A stretch of 64,000 nt of DNA from Dichetophora obliterata (taxonomy: Eukaryota; Arthropoda; Insecta; Diptera; Sciomyzidae), in the NCBI GenBank assembly GCA_963920525.1, contig OY986439.1:22596819-22660818 (forward strand), in the 5' to 3' direction. Numbering within the stretch: the stretch's first letter is position 1; each line of letters opens with the position of its first letter. The notes below the pieces were generated by a model. It was given only the letters and a program-made list of their open reading frames with translations. It was not told the origin of the DNA and made no database searches. Both the position numbers and the translations under genes were made by a program. Shown in pieces: positions 21,889 to 33,835 of this stretch.

Positions 21889-22125
21889 TAACAGCCCTAT
21901 TCTGGCAAATTAACAAATTGTTAACCAGTATTTTGAATATTTCCATGTGTTTGTTGTTTTCAATATAAAATTTAAAGCTCAAAAAACAAAATTTGTTAAT
22001 GAAATTGTCAATAACTGAAAAGCAGTTGACAATTTTTATCAAAATTGAAAAAATTACAACAAACATATAGAAATATTCAAAATACTGGTTAAAAATTTGT
22101 TAATTTGACAGAATAGGACTGCTAT
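21889..22125. repeat. Small foldback element
   Basis: The left arm reads CCTATTCTGgCAAATTAAC, then AACCAGTATTTTGAATATTTC. It returns inverted at the right end (GAAATATTCAAAATACTGGTT ... GTTAATTTGACAGAATAGG). Arms are about 85 bp with a small loop. A TSD was not clear. Confidence 0.65.
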
Positions 22126-22159
22126 AAAAAAAAACACAGCCGGGGTCCTAAGCAATGAC

Positions 22160-22545
22160 AAAAAAATGAATAACAAATGAATAAAGAATAAAAAATGAAT
22201 AATGAATAACAAAAGAATAATGAATAAAAAATGAATAATGAATAACAAATGAATAATGAGTAACAGAAGAATAATGAATAAAAAATGAATAATGAATAAA
22301 AAATAAATAATGAATAAAAAATGAATAATGAATAAAAAATGAATAATGAATAACAAATGAATAAAGAATAAAAAATGAATAATGAATAAAATATGAATAA
22401 TGAATAACAAATGAATAACGAATAAAAAATGAATAATGAATAAAAAATGAATAATGAATAACAAATGAATAAAGAATAAAAAATGAATAACGAATAAAAA
22501 ATGAATAATGAATAAAAAAAGAATAATTGAAAACTCTGCAATTCT
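22160..22545 (-). repeat. ATTCATT minisatellite array, right arm
   Basis: This is the inverted counterpart of the 20200-20565 array (AATGAATAATGAATAAAAA units). Together with the hAT TIRs the two arrays would form a very long hairpin. Confidence 0.85.
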
Positions 22546-22949
22546 TTGTGAATGGCATTCTTTGTGAATAGCATTCAAATGAATAAAAAATTGATTAATT
22601 TTTCTGAATAACAAAAATGAATAATTGAAATGATTAATTAATCATTTTTTTAAAATTGAATGTGAATTAAAAATTTTATATATAAATCAATTTTGCATTC
22701 ATTGAATGCATTCTTATATCGTTATTCAGTTGTACTTAAGATTCTGAATATGAATGCAGACTTTACAGCTCTGCAAGAAACCAAGCCACACATTCTACAC
22801 ACTCATTCACATTATTGAGAGTTGCGAGAGTGAAAAAACAGCCCAGTGGGCATTTTAGTTATTATTGGTGTCAATACACCTTCCATGATCACTGCATTGA
22901 TGAGTACTTCTGTAAGGCCTATCTTTTGAAGGTTCTGCTTCTTTTCATA

Positions 22950-23315
22950 TTATTTTATATGAAAAAAATTTACAAAAAAAATCCAAAAAAAATTTAAATG
23001 CACAGAATAGTTTGTAAAAAGTTTAGATTAAAAAAAACAATAAAAATTTTTTTTTGTCCGAGTTGGGTCTCGAACCCGGGCTCCCGAAATCTAACATATT
23101 ACATATTATATTGTATGAAAATATTTATATGGAAAAACTCCAAGTCTTTTCTTAAATTTTTGTATGAAGAAAATTTATAAATAATTAAAAAAAAAAAAAT
23201 TTTAAATACACAGAACAGTTTATAAAAAAATGTAGATTATAAAAAAACAATAAAATAATTTTTTTTTGTCCGAGTTGGGTCTCGAACACGGGCTCCCGAA
23301 AGCTTACTTTCATTT
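22950..23315. repeat. Two direct repeats containing a tRNA T-arm-like segment
   Basis: Two copies (about 22950-23095 and 23165-23305) share an A-rich lead, CACAGAAyAGTTTrTAAAAA, then TTTTTTGTCCGAGTTGGGTC and TCGAACcCGGGCTCCCGAAA. On the minus strand GGGTTCGAGACCC is a perfect T-arm/B-box shape (copy 2 has one change). No complete tRNA cloverleaf was found, so this looks like a duplicated SINE fragment. Confidence 0.5.
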
Positions 23316-23683
23316 GTATTGATGCAAAATAAGTGATTGAATCTTAACAACCACGATCAAGCGCGTCGAAAGCTAATTTCATCTGGGGGGCAGTACAAAT
23401 GGGGGTGCAAAAATAAAATCACCAAAATTTCTTAAAAGAAACATGAATAAACAAATTTTTAATTTTAGTTTCAAAATAAAAAAAATATAAAACTAAATAA
23501 AAAATATTAAAATTTCATTATTTTTAAAAGTTTTTCCAATCACGGTTGCCACTTGCTTATTTTTTGTTGTACCAAATTCTCCGAAAAAATGTACCAATAT
23601 ATTTTAATATATATATAGAGATAACATTTATTATATTAATTCACTGGAATATATTTGTTTACATACCAAACATAACAAAAATA

Positions 23684-23926
23684 TTAAGTTATGTTATACG
23701 CTATATTTATATTTATAAGAAGATTCATAGTATTCGACACACAATTTTTAGAGAGCTTTATGTTGTTAAGTCTTTTATATTCTAATTTATTTGTAAGCTT
23801 AGTTTTAATCAGGCTAAAATAAAAAAATATTGGTTCAGCAGCTGCTGAACTACGTGGAAGGCACATCAGACTATTTACAAAATTGATAAAATCATTAAAA
23901 CAAATTTCCCCCAATCCATTCTTCAC
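23684..23926 (-). pseudogene. hAT transposase C-terminal dimerisation fragment
   Basis: The block NSLMCLPRSSAAAEPIFFYF, then SLIKTKLTNKL, matches the hAT C-terminal pattern (MCLPhSsA.vERiFS, followed by IKTKxTNxL). The usual ER and S residues are altered to EP and Y. The sequence upstream on the minus strand (23930-24340) shows no intact continuation, so only the last domain survives. It belongs to the inner hAT element by position and orientation. Confidence 0.7.
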
Positions 23927-24343
23927 GACCCAGACTTTTTCTCAAAATATCCAAATTTTTTCCCAACGACATTACAATTTTAAAAACTAATATTTGAAAC
24001 CTGAACAAGATTCCTCTGAGTCACAATAACCTCAGGGTAGCATTTTATGAGATGATATTTTAATATGAATTATTGAATTATGGAAATAAAGAAATTTAGT
24101 TTTCTGACATAACTTGTTAAGATGCTATTATATTTAAAACATTTAAATAATAATTAATTTAATTTAAATTTAAAACATTTAGATCTTTACCTAAATCGAA
24201 CTTGTCTTTAATTTGTTTTAGAATATCTTTGGTAATAAGAGAAAAATTTTCTGATTGGAGATATTTTTCTGCTTTAGTGGAAATTCTAACAAAAAATCCT
24301 CAAGTCTCAAAAAATGTCTCAAAAAATGTGATTTTTAATATAT

Positions 24344-26062
24344 ACTAGCTGAACCCGGTGTGCTTCGCTACCCCCCTCGTATAAAATAAAATTAAAAGTA
24401 TTTATATATTTACAAAAATTTATTTATTTAATTTAATTATTGCAATGCTTCGCCTCTTTTTTTGTTGTAAACCAATAAGAATTCAGCACTGAATCGCATG
24501 TAATTTGCTTCATGCTCCCCCTTTTTATTTTTAGACCAATCAAAAAGCAGCAATTACACAATCAGCTGTTTCGCAGTCAGTTGTGGGAGAATGAGAATGG
24601 GGTTACCCCACTCTCTATTTTAATTAACACGTATTATAAAATCAGCTGTTTTGAAGACAGTGGTGGAAGAAAGAGAATGGGGCTACCCCACTATTTTAAT
24701 TAATATGTATTTTAAATTTGTGGTAAAGCCGTTAATAAACGTAGTAAAAAAGTAGGTGCAGAGGTGTGCATGGTCGAAAAATATTATCATGTAATAAGAA
24801 TTCCTAAGTCAAAGCTGAACGCTGTGAAAATTTAAGATTGGTTATCAGGTCCAGCCTCCAATATATCGCAAACAAAGGGGCGTGCTCCGCCCACTTTTCT
24901 TTTGGTACGTATTTCTATTCATGCCAATACCATATATAGCAAATACTGCCGCCGTTGGTCAAAAAATGCCCAAGATATGGTTATATGGGCGAAGCCACGC
25001 CCCTTCGTCCACTCACAATTTTATATAGTCAAGAATTTATTATTTCGTAAGAATATCCTATTGTGAAAATTTAATGACGATCGGTCCAGTAGTTAAGACC
25101 ATATTGCGATTTTTAATTTCTTGCTAAAAAGGAGCGTGGTCCCACCCACTTTTCTCCTGGTACGTATTCCTAATTATGCCAATACCATATGTACCAAATA
25201 GCATCAACGTAGGTGAAAAAATGCCCAAAATATGGCGATTTAAATTTTTGGGTTATATGGGCAGTGCCACGCCCCTTTGTCCAATAAAAACTTCATATGG
25301 CCTATTATTCTTTCCAGAGTCATAGTAAAATGCTGTGAAATTTTCAGGAAGATCGGTCTAAGGGTTTGGCCTCCTATAAAGCACAAACAAACAAACAAAC
25401 AAACAAACAAACAGACAGACATTCATTTTTATATATATAGATTGAAAGCAATTTAATTATAATTAAAGTAAAATGGGGCGAAAAAGGGGGATTTGGTAAT
25501 AAAAAAATCAATGGCTACCTTACCTGTAGATAAAAAGTATATAAAACTTTAGGTAAATACATATTACAAAAAAGTATTTCGTATAGCAAATATTGTTAGT
25601 GGTATAAGTAAGTATCTGAATTAAAAAAGGGGCGGTGAAGTGGGCGTGGTTCATAGTAATATGGCGACGTTAACAGTATTAAGAGCAATATACTACCAAA
25701 TAAAAAATAATCCGTTGGAAGGAACAAATTTGTACAGAGAACAACAAGTTTAAAACTTAAATTTGGCGTGAAAAGGGGCGTGAAAGGGGGTGTGGCGTAA
25801 GAAATGTTTATTTCTACCTCGCCTGGAGTATAATGTGTATGCAATTTGAAGTAAATCTGTTAAAAACTAAATGGGAGCAATTACATAATTTAAAAAAAAG
25901 GGCGTAAAAGTGGGCGTGGTCGAAAAAAAGTACCCTATTAACCATGCTAGAGTCCCAGTTAAATGCTGTGAAAATTTCAGGAAGATCGATCCAGAGGTTT
26001 GGTCTCCTATAAGGTACAAACAAACAAATAAACAAACACACATTCCATTTTATATATATAGA
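24344..26062 (+). repeat. CTAGCTG-family interspersed repeat
   Basis: It starts ACTAGCTGAACCCGGTGTGC and holds repeated modules with GCCAATACCATAT, AAAAAATGCCCAA.ATATGG and GCCACGCCCC. A first tail is (AAAC)n plus GACAGACATTC and TTTTTATATATATAGA (25380-25441). A second body of the same kind ends TTTTATATATATAGA at 26062. The same family fills 44.5-52.9 kb. Confidence 0.75.
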
Positions 26063-26443
26063 TGACAAGAAAAGCATGTAAGCTTTCAACTTTTAGAACT
26101 TAATGCAATGAAAATTCCACTAAACATAAGTCTGAACATTTCTCCAGTGCTACCAAATTTCGCTTTTTGTAACAAGTTGTTAAATTGTAAATTTTTTACA
26201 AAATGTACCAACTCGAAAAATAATGTACCAAGGTACCAAGTTAAAATAAATTTACCAATTTTGGTACAATTGTACCAAAGTGGCAAACGTGTTTCCAATT
26301 TCGATATTAGAGATAATTTTTTTAAGAATCTTTCATATGGTAATATGAAAATATAAAAAATAATTGTTGCTTTTATAAAGCAAGACTAGGTATATCTTTA
26401 CATGGTTTAAGTGCAATAAGGTACAACAAGTTGTTATATCAAT

Positions 26444-26690
26444 TTAAATTATTCCAAAATGTTTCTTTCTGTCCTTGCGAGAAACAAACTCTTTCACCAC
26501 CTCCATCGAATTCAATTCTTCGGTTTTATCTCTGTGAATGTGTATAAGTGCCGCATGAGTGAGTCGTTTCTGTGTCATAGTTGCTCGAAGATACGTTTTA
26601 AGTCGTATTAGTGCACTAAAAGAACGCTCAGATGAAGTAGAAACTCCATATTTTGTTCTGCCTTTTTGCTAGCACAGGGAAAGAAAATGG
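26444..26690 (-). pseudogene. hAT (Zaphod-like) transposase C-terminus
   Basis: The minus-strand frame reads YGVSTSSERSFSALIRLKTY, then LRATMTQKRLTHAALIHIHR, and ends at TAA 26444-26446. This is the hAT C-terminal dimer domain (STSSCERSFSALRRLKTYLR type) and is intact over about 70 residues. Only about 180 bp remain between it and the 5' TIR, so the N-terminus and catalytic core are deleted. It belongs to the outer hAT element. Confidence 0.85.
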
Positions 26691-26873
26691 TTATCCGAAA
26701 GCATGCTTATGTAAAAGAGAGAAAGAAGAGCAATATATATACATCAAAAATATTATCGTTGTAAAAAATAATTGATATTTTGAATAACTTTTAAAGTTTT
26801 CTTTTTAAATTGTTTGTCTAGCTAAATAAGCGGGGGGCAACTGCCCCCCTTTCCCCCGCTTGCTACGCCAATG

Positions 26874-26940
26874 ACCACGATAGACGAGTGGGTCAGATGT
26901 CGGACCGCCGCATGAGAGGACCATAGTTCAAATTCGAAAT
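26874..26940 (+). other. tRNA-like sequence disrupted by the outer hAT
   Basis: With the hAT removed, ACCACGAT joins TAGACGAGTGGGTCAGATG. A-box-like TAGACGAGTGG (26881-26891) and B-box-like AGTTCAAATTC (26925-26935) are spaced as in a tRNA or SINE head. No canonical acceptor pairing was found, so it is a tRNA-derived repeat or a decayed tRNA. Confidence 0.45.
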
Positions 26941-29320
26941 TGTTGGTCGTTTTTTATTTGAAGTTGATATATATATTGCTTTTCCTTCTAACGTGACGTC
27001 TCGAAAGAGCGCTTCTGGCAGGTCTCTTTTTAGCAAGGAGATTGGAAGGCCTGACAAATTTTCCCATTTCATACAAGCAATACAATGGTGTTTGCAAGGA
27101 GTGTGGAAGGCCTATAAAAGCTTAACGCAGGTCCGAAATGCATCTACCTTCTCTAATTCTACTATGGTCTATTCTAATTTTTTTCTGATGGCTGGCGGAT
27201 CTCTCTCTGAGTGACTTAAATGTTGCCATATTTTTGCTAAAGATTGGGTACGTTCAGTGTTATTTTCTTAGTTTTTACTATGATCTGACATTCCGTTTTT
27301 GTGCCTGTGTTGCATTCATCTGAATTCAAAGCAAAATATTAAATAATTTGTATCATTCCCAAAATGAAATGCAACCGTGATCCGACAACCGCCACCGCTC
27401 CAATTCTGGACGGGTTCTCTGCGTATTTCGCCGAGAGAGGACCGCCAACCGTCAACCGCTTTGGTTCTGCTCGGGATCTCAGTCAGCGTTGCTGAGACAA
27501 CACAAAATAAGGTGGCTCCTAAATAAAAGTGCACGCTTTAATTTTAATTTAGAACGCATATTTATTGAACCAGTGTTGATATTTTTATTTCATTAGAGAC
27601 ATTTTTCGATTAAATATTCGGGGGGGGGGGGGGGGGGGGTGTCGGTAGGTAGTTGGTAAGGGGCTTCGGTTGTGCGTCACAAAAAATATTTTTATCATAA
27701 TTTTGTATTCAATATTCTTCAATATTTTTTATGGTTTTTCGAAAAAAGTTAAATGTGGTTACTTGAATTTTGGCGGTTAAAATGCTTTATCTTTTAAAAT
27801 ATGATGTGAAAATCTTTAATCCTATGTATAAATACGTGCACATCAAAAGTTGTCGTACACTTTATAATATTTATTTTAGAAAAAGGTTAATGAAACTTAT
27901 ATCCTTCGAAAGGTACTTGCACCATAGATGTGCAGAAACATGACCCGAAATATGAGTGTTGAACGTATATCTACATTTTACGTATATCTACATTTTACGT
28001 ATATCTACATTTTACGTATATCTACATCTATATTCCAGTCTGGATGAGAAGGCTTGCACAATATAATTGGATTTTAGATTGGTGACCTTTGACTTGAAAA
28101 AAATTCGTAAAAAGAGCGTTTCTTAAATGAAGGCTAAACTATAAGAGATGGAAGAACATGATGTAAGACTGAATTTTAGACATTGATAAGATGTTCAAAA
28201 AATTATGCAGTCATTTTCGCCATCTCTTACAGATACCCTACAATAATAATTTATTTTATGTAACATGCGTGAATATGTATTGTAATGGTAAAATTTCTTA
28301 CAAATAGTAAATTATGAAAAATTTCCGTTATTTTGGAATCAAAATTATTTCAAAATCTCGAAAACTATAGATTTTCTTAGTACAACGTATTTTTGTATGA
28401 AAATACATTGATTAAGAAAAATAACGGCTTACAGCAAGAAAATTTTTAATAAGACCTGCAGAAATTTTTTTTTTATTTTACTATTTTTAAAAAGTTGTAT
28501 GTGTGTCCAAAGTGAACACAAAAAAAGGTGTGTTGCTGGCCCGGGTGATAACGGCACTTGATGTCGTCTGAAACAGAAAATTTGAATAGATTATTGTTTT
28601 GTAGGTTTGTTTTTCTGGCAGGTAGTAGTTATAAACAATTTCATTAAAATATAAAAAATGGCTGACTTATAAATATAAATTTTCAAAGATCGATACTTTT
28701 TTGTGGAAAATCTGGGGGAAAAAACGATTCAAAACGTAAACTTCTACTCTCTGCAAGAGCCATAGGTGTGTAAAATTACGTTTTAAAATTTCAGTTCAAT
28801 TGGTGTTGATACATTTTTTTAAAACACCTGGGACGTTAAAAAAAGTTGTTTCGAGAAAAAAGCTTTTAAAGTTTTAACAACACTCAGTGCGCAATATGAG
28901 GCGCTCTCGGCTATGTGCTATAACTTCGTTTATATTTTGAATTTTGGTCTGCAATTTTTGCAGTTTACTCGTAATATATTGTACTTTTGAAAAACATAGA
29001 AAGGAAAATCGATTTTTTTAAGCCTCGAGCACCAGACTACATCCTTAAATAAAAACTGACTATTTTTCACCTAAGAAGCCCACATTAAGCAAATCTGCTT
29101 CAAAGAGACTTGATTTGAAAGTTTTTAATGTCTATTTATACATTACCATTTAGTTTAGGGGTACTTTTTTAAAATATTTTTGAAAATTATAAAAAAGCTA
29201 GAGAGCCTTAAAATATTAAAAAATATTTCTTAGACATCTATATGAATAAAAAGCAAATGTCATTCGTCATTTATCAAAAAGCAAATTGCATCAGTTGAAA
29301 ACGGCTGGACCGATTTGGAT
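26941..29320. other. Unrecognised noncoding stretch
   Basis: No gene pattern was seen. It contains a 20-G homopolymer (27620-27639) and four tandem copies of the 17-mer ACGTATATCTACATTTT (27963-28028). A segment at about 28220-28345 recurs inverted at 42905-43015. Many short reading frames are typical of AT-rich chance. Confidence 0.45.
27620..27639 (+). repeat. Homopolymer of 20 G
   Basis: An uninterrupted G run sits in AT-rich surroundings. It could fold as a G-quadruplex. Its exact length is prone to sequencing error. Confidence 0.8.
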
Positions 29321-29324
29321 ATTT

Positions 29325-29770
29325 TTTAAAATGTTCGTTATAGTCCAACTTAGTATTTTACGGCAAGAAAAATTGACCACGCCCACTTTTACGCCCACTT
29401 TTTGATTTATCTAAAATCGGAAAATGGCTACACCTATTTGGCTAATTTATTTTTTAAATGTTCGTAGCAATCCATTTTAAGTTTTTACTGAAGAAAAATT
29501 GACCACTCCCACTTTTACGCCTACTTTTTTGATATATATCTAAAATCGCAGAACACCTGCGCCGATTTGGCTAACTTTTTAAAATGTTTGTAGTAGTCTA
29601 CAAGAGTTTTTTACAGAAAGCAAAAGGGGCGTTGGAAAAGGGGGCGTTGGAAAAGGGGGCGTGGAACCTCCCATACAACCAAAATTTGCGATATCGAATA
29701 GCTTTGGAGTTATAGACCTCCACAGCCTCGGTATTCGAGCACAATTTACACAAGTCGTGGCCAGTAGCCT
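29325..29770 (-). repeat. GGGCGTGG-module repeat, minus orientation
   Basis: Three successive modules hold ATTGACCACGCCCACTTTTA, CGCCGATTTGGCTAA and TTTTAAATGTTCGTAG words. They are followed by GCGTTGGAAAAGGG repeats and CCCATACAACCAAAATTTGC. The words match the CTAGCTG-family arrays read on the other strand. Confidence 0.6.
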
Positions 29771-30683
29771 AGGCTGCCAATGCAACAACAAAGAAGATAA
29801 TGTAAAGAAGTAATTACATCCTCAAAATAGTGTACTTTCATTCCCTAGTCTACTTAACATGCATATTCTCGGGGTAAAAACGAATACTTCTTTTCGTCTG
29901 AATTATTCTGATAATATTATAGAATGCTAACCCATTTCATTTCATAAATGCACCAAAATTGAGATTTCAAAAAGGAAAAACTCTGATTTAGGCTCCTGGA
30001 AAGAGCCATGATCACTATTTTTAGGAGATCGTGAGCTACCTATATATAATAATCTAGAACTTTTATGTTAGGTAAATACTGTAGACATCTGTGGATTATT
30101 TCAGTTAATAAGAAATCATTTCCTCTGGTTCTTAAATAAGCCCTTTTTTAATGGAGTCTCCACATGAGGTACATACTGTCGTTAAATAATTACATTGTAT
30201 TGTAATTGCAATAATAATGAATTGTGGCAGTTGCGACGAACATAATGAAAAAACATTTATCTACTTTTTAGCACTCTCCTCGTCCTAGCCAGGTTTCGAT
30301 TGAGTACGCTAGGTAAGCATTTTTAAGCAATTTAGGGGAACTTTACAACTACAAAAATAAACGACCTACTGGTTTTTCTTAACCACACTGGACTAAGTGT
30401 CATTTAATTCTTCTTGTGTGTTACACACTTAAACTTACAGGTAGTTGGGGGTTATAGTAGCAAAATAGAACAATAGGGCTAATTAGATATCGCTGATCGT
30501 TAGTATCACCGTCAGAGAGAGAAAAACTTGAGTACATTCAAATGACGTTTAGAGTGTCACGTCAATATACGAGATACGAATATGCGCTTTGCATTAAAGT
30601 TAACCCAGATTATTTGAATAGTCTGCATGTAAAAGGGTGCGTGAATACATGTACCAATCGCTGCAGATAAAAATGCTAAAGCA
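29771..30683. other. No feature recognised
   Basis: The sequence has mixed composition and no long open frame or repeat border that I could support. Confidence 0.4.
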
Positions 30684-30957
30684 TAAGGTTGCAGACAGAG
30701 AGAAAGCCAATTCAGGCAGGCAGGCAGATAGTCGCAGGCAAACTGTGTGAAAAAGCGAGATAAAAGTCAGCTTGGCTTTATTTCTCTCTCGTTTCTTCGC
30801 AGGCTACTGCCTGCGCCTCTCTGCCTGCCTGTCCGAATCGGCGTTTACTCTGCGGGCAGCCTTAGGTTGCAAACAGAGTAAAACCAAGGCATAAACCAGG
30901 CAGGCGCAGGCAGTGCAGGCGTGCCTGCTTTGGCATTTACTCTGCGGGCAGCCTAAG
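30684..30957. repeat. Two adjacent small foldback MITEs
   Basis: Copy a (30684-30864) runs from TAAGGTTGCAGACAGAG to CTGCGGGCAGCCTTA. Copy b (30861-30957) runs from CTTAGGTTGCAAACAGAGTA to TACTCTGCGGGCAGCCTAAG. They abut, sharing CTTA. Interiors are GC-rich with CAGG/CCTG tetramers on opposite sides of the hairpin. Confidence 0.6.
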
Positions 30958-33699
30958 AGCATTCGTGATAACGAACGTCTGCGACACAAGAATGCACAAC
31001 GAAGCAAGATATTAGTAGCATTTGCAAGCAAATTCATGCTTTTACGTTCATTCACTCCATGAAAAAAATATTAACTGCAGCTCTCAAAGTAAAGAGAAAA
31101 CGCTAACGAGAATATATCGTACGTATTTATTGCATTTTCATTTCGTGGCTGGCGGATTAACGGAAAGCCTCTGAACGTGTTGAAAAAAAATTGCGTCACT
31201 CTAACGAATTGCAGTTTCCATGTTATTTGCTGTGCGACATTTGAAGTAGCTATTTGTAGCGGATATTTAATTAAATATTAAATAGAAATGGGTACGCAAA
31301 AAATAACTAAATGGAAACAAACAGGAACAACAACAAAGAGGAACGCGTTGCTGGAGAACGGCAGGGAGGTGTAAAAGTATATATATTGAGTTGCAGACAC
31401 TCGAGTTCCAAGCGAAGCATCCGAATATCTTCATTGTCTGAATGCTGCCTTCGTATTCATTCGCAAACCGTTGTTTACGAGCTTGATCCGTATGAATTCA
31501 TTCATTTTTGTGTGCAATTGTAGCTGATGGCAATTGTTATTCGAATGGCAAACATTATGAATTTTCTCATTCGAATCTCCGATCACCATTCAAATAAACC
31601 AAAAAAAATCAGCTAACGGCTCGACAGCCTTTTTTTGAAAAACCATTCTGCCAAAATAAAAATAAATTATTTATTTTTGAGAGATGTCAAATTTACTTTC
31701 ATACTACTTTTTTCTACTTACGAAATATATTCCAATATTTCTTAAGTAATAACTTGAGAGCTGGATAGAGGCCTAAAATGTGGATACACGTATACACTTT
31801 TTTAACCTCCTTTGCCAGAATCTGTTCAACAAAGTCTGTAATTTTGCAGAAGATTGATTATTGAAAAGTGTTTTATACTCTATTTATTTTGCTTTTACTC
31901 TCTAATGATGATGACCATAACATAGCACACTGATAGATATTTCCTTTCTAGTCCAACTGTGCATTATTTATGAGATCCTGCTGCATATAAATAGCCTCAG
32001 TACGTTACCCAGTTTTTAATTTTTTTATTGTTGTTGCTGTTTTTGTTCTTGAAAATCGTGCATTCATTGTTGTTGTTTAGCCAAAGTTTTGATTAAATTG
32101 TTGTTTGTCTTTTTGTTTTTTGTTATTTTGTAATTTGTCAAGAACTGCATTAATACCTATTGTTGATCACACACACACACATGCAAACACACACACACAC
32201 ACACATTTTTGCCGCCACTCCAATGTGTCATTTGTGCTGAATTATTGTCATCATGGCGCTCCGTTGCAAGTTGTTATTGTGTATTTTATTTCATTGTGAA
32301 TGTTTGGCAGTCGGCGGCTGGTGCCTAAATGCTTTGTTTGATTGATTGTGCACAAGAGGCTTGGTTCAGGCTTAGACGACGGTGTCGTAGTTGCTGTTGT
32401 TGTAGTTGTTGCTGCCATGTTTAAGCCAAAGTCGTGCTCCTGCTGTGTTGCTTGTTGTTAAAGCATTTATTTTTCCCTCAACTAATTGGAGCATTTGTTC
32501 AATGTTATTTGTTACTGCTGTTACGACTGTTGTTGTTGTTGTTGTTGTAACTAAGTTGAATCAATTATTTTATTAGCTGCTTTAATTAATGACACTCTGA
32601 GGTAATCAATTTGTAATTAAATTATATCATTTGCATATGAATTGACATCGACTCCAGCCTCGAATGTTTCGAACATGTTTCAATATATCACGTTAAATGA
32701 ATTCCAAACGAAGGTGTTAAAGTTTTACATCATCGATTTTTTTAGAAAACATTTATCTGTTGATGCGGCTGTAATGCTGTAGACATGCATGTCAGACGTA
32801 GTCGATGGAAAGTCAATTACGATAAGAGTAAAGGCAATATGTAGTTTGAAAACTTATCACATGTAAAAATCTTATGTAAACGATTTTAATAGATAATATA
32901 ACTCATTAATTGCTGGAGATTGCCACTAGATTTTAAAGTTAAAATATTATAAATAATATCTGTTTTTTATATTTTGTAATAAACAATAGCATTCCTTAAA
33001 ACAGGAAGATTTTCTATGAAAATCCAAAAGCATTTAATAACAACAACATTCCATCAAATTGACAAATTAAAAACTTTTAATTCAACGATATTTCCATGAT
33101 AAATGCACATAAAATGTTAATTAACAGAAAATGTTAATCATACGCCTCAGTGCGCCATGTAAATGCAATGAAAAAAAAAACAGCACAAAAGAAATAACAG
33201 CTACAACAAAACTCTTTGCAATAAAACCCATCAATTAAGTTGCAAAGTGATCAAATGACAAATGTGCAAACACACACAATAACACACACTCACACACAAA
33301 CGATGCAGACACAACTCATCATCATTATGCAAATTCAAAGAGTGGGACGGGACGAAGTGGCAAAAAATATGAGTTTATGATTATTTTAAACGCACTTGAC
33401 TTAAATTGTTGCTTAAGCGGTGCGCATGCGCACAAGCAACAACAACAAAATGCTTATGATTATTGTTACTTTATTGTTATTGCAAAAATATGCAAATGTA
33501 AACGCTGTCTGCTGTATTTGGCGTGCCCGCTATTGTTTGTTTTTGTGGTTGATGTCAATGTTTTTGTTTCCGCTCATTTTAATTTATATTTGAATGGTTT
33601 GAGTGTTGATAAGTGAAGGGGTTGATAAAAATATAAATTTTTTGAAAACGCTATCATTAGAAAAAAAAGAACTAGATTATGCAACGCGTGCTATTGACA
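30958..33699. other. Noncoding stretch with microsatellites
   Basis: This has the fewest obvious transposon remnants in the window. It contains (CA)n at 32168-32205 and (TTG)n at 32528-32548, with scattered TTGTTG runs. No open frame looks conserved. It may be ordinary intronic or intergenic DNA of the host. Confidence 0.4.
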
Positions 33700-33830
33700 G
33701 GCCCCTAGCAAAGTGGGAGAAGTTTTAGGATAACATCCTATTCCTGGTGGACGTAGCCTACTGTTAGACTGCGTGACCAGTATGCTAAAGAACCGCGGTT
33801 CAAACCTCAGCTCAGAAAACATTTTTTCCA
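33700..33830 (+). repeat. Possible tRNA-derived segment
   Basis: GTAGCCTACTGTTAG is followed 40-45 bases later by GGTTCAAACCT (33798-33808), a B-box match. It abuts the left arm of the large palindrome. Weak evidence. Confidence 0.3.
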
Positions 33831-33835
33831 ATTGA

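Larger units (their letters stand above)
19957..22773. mobile_element. hAT-type element with inverted ATTCATT arrays
   Basis: Termini are CAGAGCTGTAAAAGAATGC on the left and CAGAGCTGTAAAGTCTGC on the right, reverse-complemented. They are flanked by the 8-bp TSD CAAGAAAC (19949-19956 and 22774-22781). Long AT-rich arrays of an ATTCATTATTCATTTTTT-like word sit inside both ends in opposite orientation. The middle (20600-22120) contains a smaller foldback and no recognised gene. Confidence 0.88.
23541..26291 (-). mobile_element. Inner hAT transposon with CACGkTTGCCACTT termini
   Basis: TIRs are CACGGTTGCCACTT on the left and CACGTTTGCCACTT on the right, reverse-complemented, with 8-bp TSD TTTCCAAT (23533-23540 and 26292-26299). 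TGTACCAAA-type words occur just inside both ends. A transposase C-terminal fragment lies at 23684-23926 on the minus strand. A CTAGCTG-family repeat occupies the centre. Confidence 0.82.
23358..26873 (-). mobile_element. Zaphod-like hAT transposon (outer)
   Basis: The 8-bp TSD ACCACGAT (23350-23357 and 26874-26881) brackets a unit whose right end, reverse-complemented, begins CATTGGCGTAGCAAGCGGGG, followed by a GGGGGGCAGTTG stretch. The left end is CAAGCGCGTCGAAAGC, followed by TGGGGGGCAG. The CAGTGGCGTAGC plus G-rich pattern is familiar from Zaphod-type hAT elements. A transposase C-terminus (26444-26690, minus) remains. The element contains a second hAT (23541-26291). Confidence 0.8.

Noticed and set aside
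31311..33616. Small frames near 31311, 32105 and 33377 as host exons
   Set aside because: They overlap CA or GTT microsatellites, lack splice-consistent neighbours and show no domain.
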